Assembly (NCBI GenBank): GCA_026122225.1
Contig: JANEZZ010002242.1
Location: 124,001-188,000 of the forward strand
DNA: 64,000 nt
DNA from: Heloderma charlesbogerti
Taxonomy: Eukaryota > Chordata > Lepidosauria > Squamata > Helodermatidae
Direction: 5' to 3'
Position numbers and translations under genes: made by a program. Positions within the stretch are counted from its first letter, which is position 1. Every line of letters begins with the position of its first letter. The notes below the pieces were generated by a model. It did no database searches, was not told the origin of the DNA, and saw only the letters and a list, made by a program, of their open reading frames with translations. Of this stretch, positions 49,301 through 54,680 are shown piece by piece.

Positions 49301-52046
49301 GTATTTAAGTGAAGATTAGAATTCTGAGAATTGCACATTTTCTTTGTGTGTGCGTGCGTGCGGGGGGACTTTTTATTCGTTCTGGACTCTGGCAATCCTG
49401 TCAAAATGTATTTTTATGCGCGAATACTAATATTACACCTGCAATGCTAGTAATTTTGTGGGACATGATCCAGACAAATATAAGCAGTTTTAAGTCTCAC
49501 TGGTTAATAACAGAGTTGAGCATATGTTCAATTTTCTCCTACTCAAATCAAAGGTGATTTGATTTGGCTGCGTTACATAATACTGTGTAGCAGTACGTAG
49601 TATTTCTGGGCATGCCTTTACCCAAATTTATCTCTGCAATTTTAGGGACTAGAACTTCTTTTAAAATGCAAAAGTTGGTTTTGTGGGATTCTAATAAGAG
49701 CACACACAGGCATACACAAAACTATAAGCATGCCTGGTGGTTAACAGAGCAATCACACAGTCATCATTCCAAAGAACATTTAAGCATATGCTGGACAAAA
49801 AAAGCAACAACAAATTGGAAGCTGGAGAAGAGAATGGGCTCACACTATCATAAAATGCACATGCATGTAGACTTGGCCAATGCTACCGTAAATAGGAACA
49901 GAAATGTAGTGAGAAAAATAAGAAACATTAATGTAAAACTATAATTATGTATCATATGTGCCCCTCTTTATGATAATATATGATATATGTGAATAGTATT
50001 TGAGATCAGGAAGGCAGCATTTCAATATTGTTTTAGAAACTGTGAAGGGTCTGGAGGTTACATTTTGTTCTATGCTTGATATTTCAAAAAGACCAGTGGA
50101 TTTCTTATCTCATATACCTTCCATGTTTAAGGTGTTTTAAAAGCACCTTTGCTCTTCCCTGATCTATGGGCAGTCAAAGTCTCTTTTAGCTCCTGGTGTA
50201 AAACTGGCCAAGGCTCATGACTGATCTAATTTACACAGGATGATGATGGGCCCCTGGGCTTTGCTAAACAGCTTGAAAATCAATGGAGCACAAAGCTTGT
50301 TGCTACAGATCTCCAGGGTCTCATCTTGTCCTTATGGCTCTTTGCGCTCTGTTGTGGGCATATGGATGGCAGGTAGCAGCATCCCCTGACTGAGCAGCAG
50401 AGTGTGTCCCCGCATCCCTTTTAGCCGATATAGCTTACAGCAGACTAGTGCTTGTCTGTAGCCATAGCCTATAGCAGACCAGTGCAATCAAGAAGCAGAA
50501 CACAACTATCTCCCCCTCCCCTGGAATGTATGGTGGTTTGATAAACTTCCTATGTTTGAGCCATCTGCCTGGAGTTCAGGACAGGTGTGGGGCTCAAGCT
50601 CCAGGCCCTTTATTAAGGTGGTGCAATGGAGGCATTGTCTCAACTCTCACATATAGAAGGAGCCAAATCAACACTGATGAATGGTACACCCCAACCGAGA
50701 AAAAAAATTATACAAGATGCGGTGAGAAAAAAGGGGGTGAGGCTCAAATGAACATCCAGTCCCCTGGCTTCTCAGAGGGGGCTGTTTCCCAGGGCACCCA
50801 AAGCATGGCCTGTTGGATGTGTTTGCCTTTACACAGCCACACAAGTCCAATTTATAGAATTTGCTGGCAAAAGAGAAAGCACAGAGCCCCCTGGTCCCTG
50901 GACTCTGGCTTGCTTATCTGTGAGCTGGCCTGACTCAACCTGTATCACGTTGGGCCAGCTCACGGATCTCTGGATTTTTTTTTTTTTTTTACAATTGTCA
51001 CTTAAACAAATTGCAACTGCAATTTGTGTAATTAACACATATTTTGGCCGTAATTTGCTTAATTTGCACAAATTGCAGCTGTGATATGCTTAATTTGCAG
51101 AAATTTTGCCTGCAATTTGTACAATTTGTGGGTGCGATCTGCACAAAATTAAGCTTATTATGGCTGCATTTTGTGCAAATTAAACAAATCGCACCTGCAA
51201 TTTGTGTAAATGGCAGTTAAAAAAAAAGAAGGTTCATAGATTTTGGGGAAAAAGCCCCCAGTTCGCAAATACAAGCCAAGCCAGGGACTCGAGTGAAATC
51301 CGACGAGCCCCCAAAAGGGTGAATTTCCCCATGATGGTCATCCCTACAGCCCCACATCAGGAGAGGCTTCCCACATCAGCAGACACAGCATGAAGCAGCA
51401 TTGGGTCACAGTAACCTCTTTACCCAAACTAAATAGCCAGTTTTGCTGATGGGAAAGTGTTGTATGTTTAGGGTCATACATTTTCTGGTCCTTCCCCATC
51501 TCTTGTACATTGCTAGGAAAAGCAGCGTATGGAGTGGGGGAAACACAAACAAACAAAAAATCTCCCACTTCCTGCTTTGTGCTTTGACTGGCTGAAATTA
51601 AAGTCTAATTGTACATCTAATCTCCATCCTTCCTTCTGCATTGTTTTTGTTAAGTGGCTTGAACAAAGACCAAGGACTTGAACAAAGACTCTAGTGTATT
51701 TAGTGACCAGTTTATTATGCATTAAAAGTGTGTTCTTAAAGTCCCCCTTACCCACTGGTGACATTTCTGGTACTGAAGCAACATATGGTCCATCCAGGAA
51801 CTTGGGTTCATTGTCATTGATATCTTGGATTTTGATGATAAATTCAGATTCCGGTTCCATTGGCCTGCCTGTCCGTCTATCCAAGGCTTGAGCCCTTAGA
51901 GTATATTGGGATCTCTCTTCTCGGTCTAGTCTCTGAATGGCATGGATATCCCCAGTAGTGTCATCGATGGTAAATACAACACCTGCTCCTTCTCCGGACA
52001 GAATATATTTGATTGATCCGTCTCCTCTGTCCATATCAGAATGGAG
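6469..52046 (-). CDS. CDH20: Cadherin-20 (type II classical cadherin), spliced coding region, 5' partial
   Basis: Ten minus-strand exons join in frame to 717 residues plus stop. CDH20 is a single-pass plasma-membrane protein for calcium-dependent cell-cell adhesion; its tail binds p120 and beta-catenin. Seen: EC-repeat linkers of DxNDN type ([27 protein letters not shown]), the degenerate EC3-EC4 linker DVDEAP, a hydrophobic membrane segment, the juxtamembrane block [15 protein letters not shown] and a C-terminal catenin-binding segment ending in [15 protein letters not shown]. The ending in LW and the sequences [20 protein letters not shown] and [17 protein letters not shown] match what I remember of cadherin-20 better than CDH7, CDH19 or other type II members. 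Exon lengths and phases follow the conserved type II layout. About 84 N-terminal residues (signal peptide, prodomain, start of EC1 with the docking tryptophans) are missing and must lie upstream of 64000. No frameshift or internal stop was found. Paralogue identity rests on recall, not on a search. Confidence 0.93.
7150..7310 (+). repeat. Squamate-type interspersed repeat ending GCTCTTCTTAT
   Basis: The end (GAACAGAATGCTGGACTAGA, then TGATCCAGCATGGCTCTTCT) recurs in inverse orientation at 44789-44960. This is a LINE- or SINE-type 3' end. The family name is not assigned. Confidence 0.55.
7350..7451. mobile_element. 102-bp hAT MITE
   Basis: It begins CAGGGGTGGGCAAC and ends CCATCCCTG, giving terminal inverted repeats CAGGGRTGG. 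It is flanked by a perfect 8-bp duplication, ATCTAGTG, at 7342-7349 and 7452-7459. It has no coding capacity. Confidence 0.85.
7696..8110 (+). mobile_element. Degraded hAT (Charlie-like) element, left end recognisable
   Basis: The CAGGGGTGGGCAGACTTCAG start is typical of hAT-Charlie elements. A (TTG)n stretch follows at 7729-7743. The right terminal repeat and duplication were not found, so the end is approximate. Confidence 0.5.
8660..8911 (-). CDS. CDH20: CDH20 coding exon: end of EC5 and most of the membrane segment
   Basis: This 252-bp exon has an ATGTACTCTAG acceptor and a GTAAAT donor, phase 1 to phase 1. It reads [80 protein letters not shown] and VLL. It carries the EC5 cysteines (VCKCDEKG...MSC) of the membrane-proximal domain and the first two thirds of the transmembrane helix ([14 protein letters not shown]). 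The exon begins well upstream of the first in-frame Met. The AG at 8912-8913 fixes the start, because it makes the exon exactly 252 bp and in phase. Confidence 0.94.
9380..9810. repeat. Long near-perfect palindrome within hAT copy 2
   Basis: The centre is at 9597/9598, where GTAGTCTACGTAAA (9583-9596) faces TTTACGTAGACTAC (9599-9612). The arms extend about 215 bp outward through AATGGCGG..GGGAGCCGCCATT, poly-A/poly-T tracts, and the module CGTGATAGGCTACGT. The arms themselves contain smaller inverted pairs. Confidence 0.9.
9859..9981 (+). repeat. 41-bp GC-rich tandem repeat, three units
   Basis: GCCTGAAYTTCG starts at 9859, 9900 and 9941, exactly 41 bp apart. The first two units are nearly identical and the third is diverged. 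It lies inside hAT copy 2. Confidence 0.88.
10286..10394. mobile_element. Palindromic MITE, AATCCTATGCATG family (copy a)
   Basis: The ends AGGGTGCAATCCTATGCAT and its complement enclose AGACAGAAAAAAAGTCC and GCTGGGAGTTGTA. The element is almost wholly self-complementary. Other copies are at 15192-15314, 25216-25338 and 33950-34061. Confidence 0.82.
10910..11168 (+). mobile_element. L2/CR1-type LINE 3' end
   Basis: It contains AAGACCTTCCTCTTCAAACA (a typical late reading-frame/3' segment) and T-rich sequence, and ends in (CAAA)n then AATAAA. No reverse transcriptase domain is retained. Confidence 0.55.
12175..12567 (+). mobile_element. L2/CR1-type LINE 3' end
   Basis: It contains TGTGGAATGACCTGCATTGA and the tail TTTGTAAACCACCCAGAGAG ... 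GTGTAGAAATGTAATAATAA, followed by (AAC)n/(AAT)n. This is the characteristic 3' tail of sauropsid L2-type LINEs and their SINE partners. Confidence 0.7.
13796..14052 (+). mobile_element. tRNA-derived CORE-SINE (MIR-like)
   Basis: The tRNA-like head (AGTGTGGTGTAAGTGGCAAG, GGAGATCCGGGTTGTAGCCC) is followed by a MIR-like core (CTCACTGGGTGACTTTGGGC, CCTCACAGGGTTGTTGTTGT) and the tail GGTATAAATGCAATAAATAA with (AAAT)n. Nearly the same element occurs at 26069-26332 (+), 55420-55660 (+, diverged) and 60096-60323 (-). Confidence 0.85.
15192..15314. mobile_element. Palindromic MITE, AATCCTATGCATG family (copy b)
   Basis: The outer arms are ACACAATCCTATGCATGTTT and the complement AAACATGCATAGGATTGTG. 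The inner arms are CTTACAACTCCCAGCATT and AATGCTGGGAGTTGTAG. The flanks read TTAA and TAAC, so a 3-bp TAA duplication is possible but not certain. Confidence 0.85.
15508..15900 (+). mobile_element. L2/CR1-type LINE 3' end, degraded
   Basis: GAGGGCCTTTTCAGCTGTAG, then AATGCCCTTCCCAAAAGAGG and a T-rich 3' region ending in (AAAAT)n. It resembles the elements at 12175-12567 and, in reverse, 60330-60670. Confidence 0.6.
16502..16918. mobile_element. Non-autonomous hAT element, 417 bp
   Basis: It starts TAGGGATTGATG and ends CCCCCATTCCTA. The flanking 8-mers TCTCTAAG (16494-16501) and GCTCTAAG (16919-16926) match at 7 of 8 positions, consistent with an aged hAT duplication. The interior is AT-rich with repeated TGTGCATTTTT / AATGCACATT patterns. 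A related element in inverse orientation is at 27696-28140, and a further relative at 24777-25211. Confidence 0.75.
17703..17820 (-). CDS. CDH20: CDH20 coding exon: first half of EC5
   Basis: This 118-bp exon has a CCATTCTACAG acceptor and a GTAATT donor, phase 0 to phase 1. It encodes [20 protein letters not shown], then [19 protein letters not shown]. It holds the EC5 calcium motif AVDQDDP and the sequon NFT. The open frame seen through the donor (GNWSGH...) is intron read-through, and the upstream extension is also intronic. The Asp codon at the junction is completed by the 252-bp exon at 8660-8911. Confidence 0.95.
18055..18300 (+). mobile_element. tRNA-derived SINE
   Basis: Box A (CTCAGTGGTAGAGCATATGG) and box B (GTTCAATCCCTGG) are spaced as in a tRNA. 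A non-tRNA body follows and ends GATCTGACTCAGTATAACGC. This is a common squamate SINE architecture. It is not a tRNA gene, because the acceptor stem cannot pair. Confidence 0.78.
18320..18402. repeat. Small palindromic repeat (CACTGAAATCAATG family)
   Basis: AGATCCACTGAAATCAATGA faces CCCATTGATTTCAGTGGGTC about 50 bp downstream. Relatives are at 32175-32275 and 54560-54680. Confidence 0.65.
18440..18690 (+). mobile_element. L2/CR1-type LINE 3' end
   Basis: T-rich sequence ending AATGTAAGCCACTTTGGAAA ... GTGTATAAATAACTTAAAC and an AT-rich tail, like the 3' tails at 12175-12567. Confidence 0.55.
21087..23111 (+). pseudogene. BovB endonuclease and N-terminal reverse transcriptase frame (ends at a frameshift)
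   Basis: 674 codons. Residues ~105-350 form the AP-endonuclease fold: [66 protein letters not shown] and [12 protein letters not shown], the last two carrying the catalytic Asp/Asn and Asp/His. A linker follows, then the start of the reverse transcriptase ([52 protein letters not shown]). The stop at 23109-23111 comes from a 1-base loss compared with the copy at 57274-58251. Confidence 0.92.
23111..24082 (+). pseudogene. BovB reverse transcriptase, continuing in the -1 frame
   Basis: The frame is open from 23111 ([20 protein letters not shown]) although its first Met is at 23177. It contains [37 protein letters not shown], the catalytic [10 protein letters not shown] box, [12 protein letters not shown] and the thumb/C-terminal [20 protein letters not shown] with [10 protein letters not shown]. 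All reverse transcriptase motifs are present. Only the single frameshift separates it from the upstream frame. Confidence 0.93.
24315..24436 (-). CDS. CDH20: CDH20 coding exon: EC4-EC5 linker
   Basis: This 122-bp exon has an ACCTTATTTCAG acceptor and a GTGAGAAA donor, phase 1 to phase 0. It encodes [20 protein letters not shown], then [20 protein letters not shown] and [13 protein letters not shown] is the EC4-EC5 calcium linker, and [10 protein letters not shown] starts EC5 with its first conserved cysteine. Its 3' edge on the plus strand lies only 83 bp from the end of the BovB insertion at 21017-24231, so that LINE sits very close to the donor of this exon. Confidence 0.95.
24777..25211. 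mobile_element. Non-autonomous hAT-like element
   Basis: TAGGGATGTATGAGAAATT at the left and GATTCACACATCTCA at the right are loosely inverted. The interior is rich in AAAATGTGTACATTT-like palindromes. No 8-bp duplication was found. Confidence 0.5.
25216..25338. mobile_element. Palindromic MITE, AATCCTATGCATG family (copy c)
   Basis: GCACAATCCTATGCATGTTT faces AAACATGCATAGGATTGCAT, and CTACAACTCCCAGCATT faces AATGCTGGGAGTTGTA. It abuts the hAT-like element on its left. Confidence 0.85.
25991..26064 (+). repeat. (AAGC)n / (AGGC)n microsatellite
   Basis: An almost pure tetranucleotide array with an AGGC block in the middle. It directly precedes a CORE-SINE. The leucine/alanine/cysteine open frame across it is spurious. 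Confidence 0.95.
26069..26332 (+). mobile_element. tRNA-derived CORE-SINE (MIR-like)
   Basis: AGTGTAGTGTAGTGGTGAGA, GGGAGATCCGGGTTCTAGTC, CTCACTGGGTGACTTTGGGC, CCTCACAGGGTTGTTGTTGT and a long (AAAT)n tail. It is very similar to the copy at 13796-14052, and its longer tail suggests it is younger. Confidence 0.87.
26800..26935 (-). mobile_element. tRNA-derived SINE head, minus strand
   Basis: Read on the minus strand: GGATTGTATGGCTCAGGGAA, then TAGGTCACTGGTTCAAACCC, a tRNA-like box A/box B pair. The body is too diverged to classify. Confidence 0.5.
27696..28140. mobile_element. Non-autonomous hAT element, inverse relative of 16502-16918
   Basis: TAGGAATAGGAGCGGTGTGG at the left corresponds to the complement of the right end at 16918. 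AAAACTGAGAGAAACCAAAA at the right corresponds to the left end there. The right terminus is damaged and no duplication was found. Confidence 0.6.
28324..28460 (-). CDS. CDH20: CDH20 coding exon: middle of EC4
   Basis: This 137-bp exon has a CTTTTACAG acceptor and a GTAAGG donor, phase 2 to phase 1. It reads [40 protein letters not shown] and LAMEM. PLDRE is the EC4 calcium motif and HNITV is an N-glycosylation sequon. It has no ATG-initiated open frame of useful size and was found by looking for the missing EC4 core between the 254-bp and 122-bp exons. Confidence 0.94.
30812..31030 (+). mobile_element. Old MIR-like CORE-SINE
   Basis: AAGTGGTTAAGAGCATAAGG ... CCACCTATAATATGGAGACG ... TTGTGAAGATTACTAAGATA ... 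AAGTGCTATACAAAGCGCTA. The order of features is that of MIR, with high divergence. Confidence 0.6.
31090..31192. repeat. Short hAT-type repeat, relative of 4453-4581
   Basis: GTCAGCCAACATAGTCAATG, ATTATAGGACTTATAGTC and GGAGGGTACTGGGTTGCCTA, ending CCCCTG. Confidence 0.5.
31743..32169. mobile_element. ~430-bp MITE with AATCCTATG ends (copy 1)
   Basis: It starts AGAGCAATCCTATG and ends TTGGATTGCACCCT. The interior (GATAGAGCCAGGAAACTG, CCTCTGCTAGATGGG) is shared with 43474-43900 and 44317-44766. Confidence 0.75.
32175..32275. repeat. Small palindromic repeat (CACTGAAATCAGTG family)
   Basis: GACCCACTGAAATCAGTGG faces CCCACTGATTTCAATGGCA. It lies immediately beside the preceding MITE. Confidence 0.65.
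32440..32670 (+). mobile_element. Old MIR-like CORE-SINE fragment
   Basis: TAATATGGGGATCATAACAT, GATGTTATCAGGATTACTAA and AGTAAGTGCTATATAAACAA preserve the core and tail order of MIR. Confidence 0.5.
33950..34061. mobile_element. Palindromic MITE, AATCCTATGCATG family (copy d), right end lost
   Basis: AGGGTGCAATCCCATGCATG and CCTACAACTCCCAATG facing CTGGGAGTTGTAGGAC are present. The right outer arm is missing, and sequence like 4453-4581 (CCCCAGCCAGCATGGCCGAT ... CATCTGGAGGGCACCAGG) follows to about 34148. Confidence 0.7.
34492..34745 (-). CDS. CDH20: CDH20 coding exon: end of EC3 and start of EC4
   Basis: This 254-bp exon runs in phase 0 to phase 2. It reads [80 protein letters not shown] and NNSIR. 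It contains the [12 protein letters not shown] block, the degenerate EC3-EC4 linker DVDEAP, the EC4 motif AKDPD and an NNS sequon. Both borders are odd. The acceptor follows a ~60-nt tract made almost only of C and T (CTC/CTT repeats). The donor is AG followed by GT and ten Ts instead of GTAAGT-like sequence. The 254-bp length and the phase match with the next exon (AG + A = Arg) leave little doubt that this is the boundary used. Confidence 0.92.
34746..34807. repeat. GAG/GGA purine-pyrimidine tract over the acceptor of the 254-bp exon
   Basis: The plus strand is nearly all G and A (AGAGGAGGAGGAGGGGAAGA and on), so the minus-strand polypyrimidine tract of this acceptor is a microsatellite-like CTC/CTT run. 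Confidence 0.9.
35545..35900 (+). repeat. Degenerate tandem repeat, unit about 58-75 bp, five units
   Basis: The motif GCAGGGYTGYTGTAAG..CTCTCTC recurs near 35552, 35623, 35691, 35766 and 35824. Variants of AACTGYAATAKGGGRAYYA lie between. It looks like repeated copies of a MIR/CORE-type core segment. Confidence 0.65.
37794..37934 (-). pseudogene. BED-type zinc finger of a hAT transposase (remnant)
   Basis: [12 protein letters not shown], then CCHC as the C-x2-C pair, and HLRRQHQ as the H-x4-H pair, with the aromatic W..F of BED fingers. In hAT transposases this domain binds the terminal repeats. The upstream acidic part is in another frame (37915-38394), so the gene is broken. Host ZBED genes also carry this fold, but the repeat context argues for a transposon. 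Confidence 0.75.
38527..38565 (+). repeat. (CA)n / (CG)-rich dinucleotide repeat
   Basis: CACGCATGCACGCGCGTGCG followed by (CA)n: alternating purine-pyrimidine DNA inside the hAT remnant. Confidence 0.9.
40263..40308 (+). repeat. (AC)23 microsatellite
   Basis: An uninterrupted AC array of 46 bp. Confidence 0.97.
40310..40760 (-). mobile_element. L2/CR1-type LINE 3' end, minus strand
   Basis: TATATCCTGCCTTTCTAATA followed by A-rich sequence, AAGTCTTCTCAAATTAAAGA and GGAATGACCTCCCTAGCAAG. This is the reverse orientation of the tails seen at 12175 and 15508. Confidence 0.5.
40987..41174 (-). CDS. CDH20: CDH20 coding exon: first part of EC3
   Basis: This 188-bp exon has a TTTTTTCCAG acceptor and a GTAATAAG donor, phase 1 to phase 0. 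It reads [40 protein letters not shown], then [20 protein letters not shown] and [16 protein letters not shown] carries the DxDEGxNA calcium motif usual in EC3 of type II cadherins. Length, phase and sequence all fit the canonical exon. Confidence 0.95.
41175..42744 (-). other. CDH20 intron, 1.57 kb
   Basis: Bounded by GTAAGT and TTTTCCAG. There is a (GATGAGCGATG) duplication near 41878-41930 but otherwise no repeat or gene recognised. Confidence 0.9.
42745..42912 (-). CDS. CDH20: CDH20 coding exon: second half of EC2
   Basis: This 168-bp exon has a TTTTCATAG acceptor and a consensus GTAAGT donor, phase 1 to phase 1. It encodes [20 protein letters not shown], then [20 protein letters not shown] and [15 protein letters not shown]. 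It holds the EC2 MDRE calcium motif, the QAKDMGG strand and the EC2-EC3 linker [14 protein letters not shown] contains an N-glycosylation sequon (NIT). The final base A starts the Lys codon finished by the next exon (K-HYQM). Confidence 0.95.
43474..43900. mobile_element. ~430-bp MITE with AATCCTATG ends (copy 2)
   Basis: GGGAGCAATCCTATGTCCCC at the left and CCGATAGGACTGAGCCCT at the right. The interior is shared with 44317-44766, including the TTCCTGGCT..GAGCTCGAAACCAGG region and CCTCCGCTAGACAGGCAAAA. Confidence 0.75.
44317..44766. mobile_element. ~450-bp MITE with AATCCTATG ends (copy 3)
   Basis: GGGAGCAATCCTATGTCCCC at the left and CCATAGGATTGCGCTCT at the right give clear terminal inverted repeats. 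It is the best preserved of the three copies. The long open frame on the minus strand is a by-product. Confidence 0.8.
44789..44960 (-). repeat. Squamate-type interspersed repeat (inverse of 7150-7310)
   Basis: ATAAGAACATAAGAAAAGCC, ATCTAGTCCAGCATTCTGTT and AGTGGCCAACCAGATGCCTG are the complement of the 3' end seen at 7239-7307, followed by more of the element body. Confidence 0.6.
45720..45920 (-). mobile_element. Possible tRNA-derived SINE, minus strand
   Basis: On the minus strand, GTAGTTTGGTGGCTACTGAG and AGGGGGAATCCAGGTTCATA resemble the tRNA-like head of the CORE-SINEs. It is strongly diverged. Confidence 0.4.
46090..48147 (-). mobile_element. hAT transposon remnant (copy B)
   Basis: The right end GTGCACAGCCCTG equals the end of copy A. 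The minus-strand start [18 protein letters not shown] (from about 46976) matches the N-terminus of copy A, but a stop follows within about 45 codons. 46640-46780 matches 37390-37490 (TAGGTTTCTTTGAAG..AAAAC). 46200-46560 carries CATAACATTTTCAG and AAATTTCAGATAGCTTGGCC patterns typical of hAT non-coding parts. Confidence 0.7.
48434..48553 (-). CDS. CDH20: CDH20 coding exon: first half of EC2
   Basis: This 120-bp exon has a TTTTTCTCAG acceptor and a GTAATTT donor, phase 1 to phase 1. It completes the Gly codon from the previous exon and reads [20 protein letters not shown], then [25 protein letters not shown] is the calcium-ligating DxD motif of EC2, and the SVDSRTG turn is typical of an EC repeat. 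The exon was too short and lacked an ATG, so it was found by looking for the missing EC2 half between its neighbours. Both junctions and the exact 120-bp length support it. Confidence 0.94.
49188..49281. mobile_element. Palindromic MITE, AGTAAG-TCCATTGA family
   Basis: CATGCAATTCTATGCACAT faces GTGTGCATAGGATTGTAG. The centre AGATCCATTGAGATCAATGG is itself palindromic. The outer ends again read (C)AAT(C/T)CTATGCA, like the other MITE families here. Confidence 0.75.
50973..51346. mobile_element. hAT-like element with periodic AATTTGC palindromes
   Basis: A poly-T (50975-50990) and a poly-A (51218-51227) enclose about 230 bp of repeated CAAATTGCA / TGCAATTTG words. The right end GGTCATCCCTA fits a TAGGGATG-type hAT terminus. 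The left terminus is not recognisable and no duplication was found. Confidence 0.5.
51752..52046 (-). CDS. CDH20: CDH20 coding exon: most of EC1
   Basis: This 295-bp exon has a TTTTTGCAG acceptor and a GTAAGG donor. It enters in phase 0 (first codon Leu of [10 protein letters not shown]) and leaves in phase 1 after MSPVG. It encodes most of EC1: a D-rich calcium motif ([11 protein letters not shown]), [15 protein letters not shown], the [18 protein letters not shown] block (LDRE is the classical EC1 calcium-binding motif), and the EC1-EC2 linker DINDNEPKF. The EC2 start [12 protein letters not shown] follows. The adhesive N-terminal strand with the type II tryptophans is encoded by the preceding exon, outside the window. 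295 bp is the usual size of this exon in type II cadherins. Confidence 0.95.
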
Positions 52047-53199
52047 CTGCAAAAAGTAACCAGATGTAGTTGGGGCTTTAGCACACATTATATTTGGGGA
52101 AATGATTAATGGATTTGCTTCTGGACATTTTTGATCTTATGGTAGAGAAAGCCTAATAACATTAGATCTTCTTATCAGCATCATCATCATCACCACCACC
52201 ACCACCTCCATAATCTCTATGTCACTTGTTTTAGCTGACAAGTGGATTTCTAATCTATATTGCACTCATGACTCTCCCTTATAACACACACTGAGATTAA
52301 TAATTAATGCTCCCATTTTACAGATGGGGAACTGAGGCCATCCATAAGTGGGATTTACACTCAGTTTCCCCATGTTTGCAAAGGTGCTATTTTGTGTTTC
52401 AGTTCAGGTGGGGTGGGGTGAGATAGGAGAGATTCAAGGCAAGGTACAAAACCTACTTTTGTGATTGTTCTTAAACCTTTGGATATAGAAATTTGAATAA
52501 ATGGAAGTAGAATTTTCATAGTGTTCTCCTGATGTGGAACTGGATGACAAAGCACAGATAAAATTTAGAAATTCAGAAAATCTAAACACTTAAGCTTTAG
52601 ATGCTGTTCATTATGCTGGTGAATGAGGTAGGGAATAAAATGAATATTCTTTCCTTGACTGCCCATCACCAAGCAAAACAAAGTCTAAACACCTGTAGTT
52701 GCTTTTGCTCACATTTATGGAACTGCTTTTTACCCTTGCCATTCCTATCCCCTGTTCTCTGCAGACCTCCCTAGCAAAGTTTCCTTTGTATGTTCCTTGG
52801 ACCAGAGATCTATCTTTTCATTGTTTTTGATGCCGTAAAGCAACATGTATTTTGGTGGTGCTGTATCTACCTGTGTGGATGAAAACTAGTTCCCAAGATT
52901 CCATCCCAGTCTGCCAACATTCTGTCACGCTGCAGTGTAACCAAGGAACATAACAAATGGTCAGGATGCAGATATGAGATGGCTAGGTTCTATGGAACAA
53001 AGTAAATAGGCTGCAATCTGGAACACAGCTGGGGAAAAGCCTGCTTCTCGCTGGGCTCACTAGGAACAGGGAGGAAGTTTAATGAATGGCTGTCAGTCAG
53101 TCATTCCTATACAGGATAGCAAAACATGGCAGTTAGGAACAACGTTATGGTGGAGACAAAAGCTGCTCACTATCCGGGTCACTGGGTGACCTAGTTACC

Positions 53200-54010
53200 A
53201 CCTTCTCCTCCTGAAGGCAGCTCTAAGGCTGGTAGTTGCGAGCGGAGATGGGTCAAAGAAGAGTCAGACAACAAGGCTTGGGTTGAAAATTGGGCCATAT
53301 TTATTGAAAATATCTGCAAAGGGGAACCTAGGAAGGGCAGCTGACTGTGCCAGCAACTAGTTGGCACTTCTCGGGCGAAAGCACACCCAGCCTGATCTCG
53401 TTGATCTCGCCACCCCTCTGGACTGCCCCTTCTGGGGGAGGTAGACCTTCCCCTATCACCCCCAACCTGGTGCCGCACAACACCTGGGTGAGTGAGGAGG
53501 GTTGGTCTCCCAGGCAACCCTTATCCCCCCCGCCGAGCTGCACAACCCATTCGGGGGGCCTCAGGCATCACCTGTCACCATAAGGTGCCTCTGCATGCAC
53601 ACCATCCCTAATCTCTTTCTGCTTTTGCCTGTCCTAGCCGCCACTAAAATGTGACCTATGAGAGATTGGACTGTATTCGCCTACTGGATGCACCCTAGCC
53701 CCAATAATAGTGTGAAGTAGGCAAAAAGACACACAGTAAATGGCCAATTTTAACTGTGAGCCAAAAATTCCTACATGGCTCCCAAAAGGGCAACCGGCAT
53801 AAACCCACACTGCTTAATGGAGGGTGGGAGGAAGCCGCGAGAGCTGGTTTTGGAGGGGGTGCAGAGCTTGAGAGGGCTCTGCTGACCCTTCCCCTGCCTG
53901 GTGGTGCCATGGGGGGGGCACCCAATAGGCAGCAGCCACCTCTTCTCACCCCACCCGCCCGCAACATCCCCCCCTTTTGCCAGACAAGCTGGTGCCGGGG
54001 TTAGGGCATT
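53200..54010 (-). mobile_element. GC-rich segment, possible solo LTR
   Basis: On the minus strand it carries AATAAATATGGCCCAATTTT followed by CCTTGTTGTCTGACTC, an arrangement like the polyadenylation/R-U5 part of an LTR. It is preceded by ~700 bp of GC-rich sequence unlike its surroundings. No internal coding region, primer-binding site or duplication was identified, so this is tentative. Confidence 0.3.
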
Positions 54011-54189
54011 TCTCTGACTCTGCCCTTTCTAAAACAGGCTGGGACAGAAGGGAAAGAGGTAACGCAACGCCTGGATTGGGAATGGGGAGAAGCATTCCTT
54101 TTCTCTTCTCTAGGACCTGAAGGCTGTGTTCAGTTTGGTGAATATTTATTTGCTTCCTTACTGAATTTTATGAATTTATATCCCTCCCT

Positions 54190-54535
54190 TCAATATTTCA
54201 TTTATTTATTTAAACTATTTATTGGCTGCCTTTCAAGTCAGGAGCCCTCCCAAGGTGGCATGCAACAATAAAACATATAATAAAAACCAGTGCAGTAATA
54301 AAAACAGTAAAAACAGCAACAGCAGCAGACATTCTAAAAAACAAACACCAGCATAAAATAAAACTTACAGCACACAACTGAAGCCACAACCCAGTCTGAT
54401 AAAATATAATCAGGGGAAACCCAGAGTAGGGTAGTAAGTTTTCAGGGCCTTTGAGAAAGCCTGCAACTGTTGGGGCCTGGTGGATTCCAGAAGGCAACTT
54501 ATTTCAGATGGGAGCCACTGCCCTCTCTCATATAT
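54190..54535 (-). mobile_element. L2/CR1-type LINE 3' end, minus strand
   Basis: TTATTTAAACTATTTATTGG, AAGGTGGCATGCAACAATAA and CAGCAGCAGACATT, in A-rich context, is the inverse of a sauropsid L2-type 3' tail. Confidence 0.6.
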
Positions 54536-54559
54536 ATATAAATATATACATACAGGGTT

Positions 54560-54680
54560 TGATGCAGACTAAATTAGTTGCACATAGTTCCCACTGAAAT
54601 TAATGGGACTTAAGTTCAGTGATTACTAACTTGTACCATTCATTTCAATAGGAACTAACTGGCTGGATCCAACTCACTCT
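54560..54680. repeat. Small palindromic repeat (CACTGAAATTAATG family)
   Basis: AGTTCCCACTGAAATTAATG faces CATTTCAATAGGAACTAACT. Confidence 0.6.

Larger units (their letters stand above)
48554..51751 (-). other. CDH20 intron, 3.2 kb
   Basis: Bounded by GTAAGG and TTCTCAG. It contains a small palindromic repeat (49188-49281) and the periodic AATTTGC segment (50973-51346). The rest is unassigned. Confidence 0.9.
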
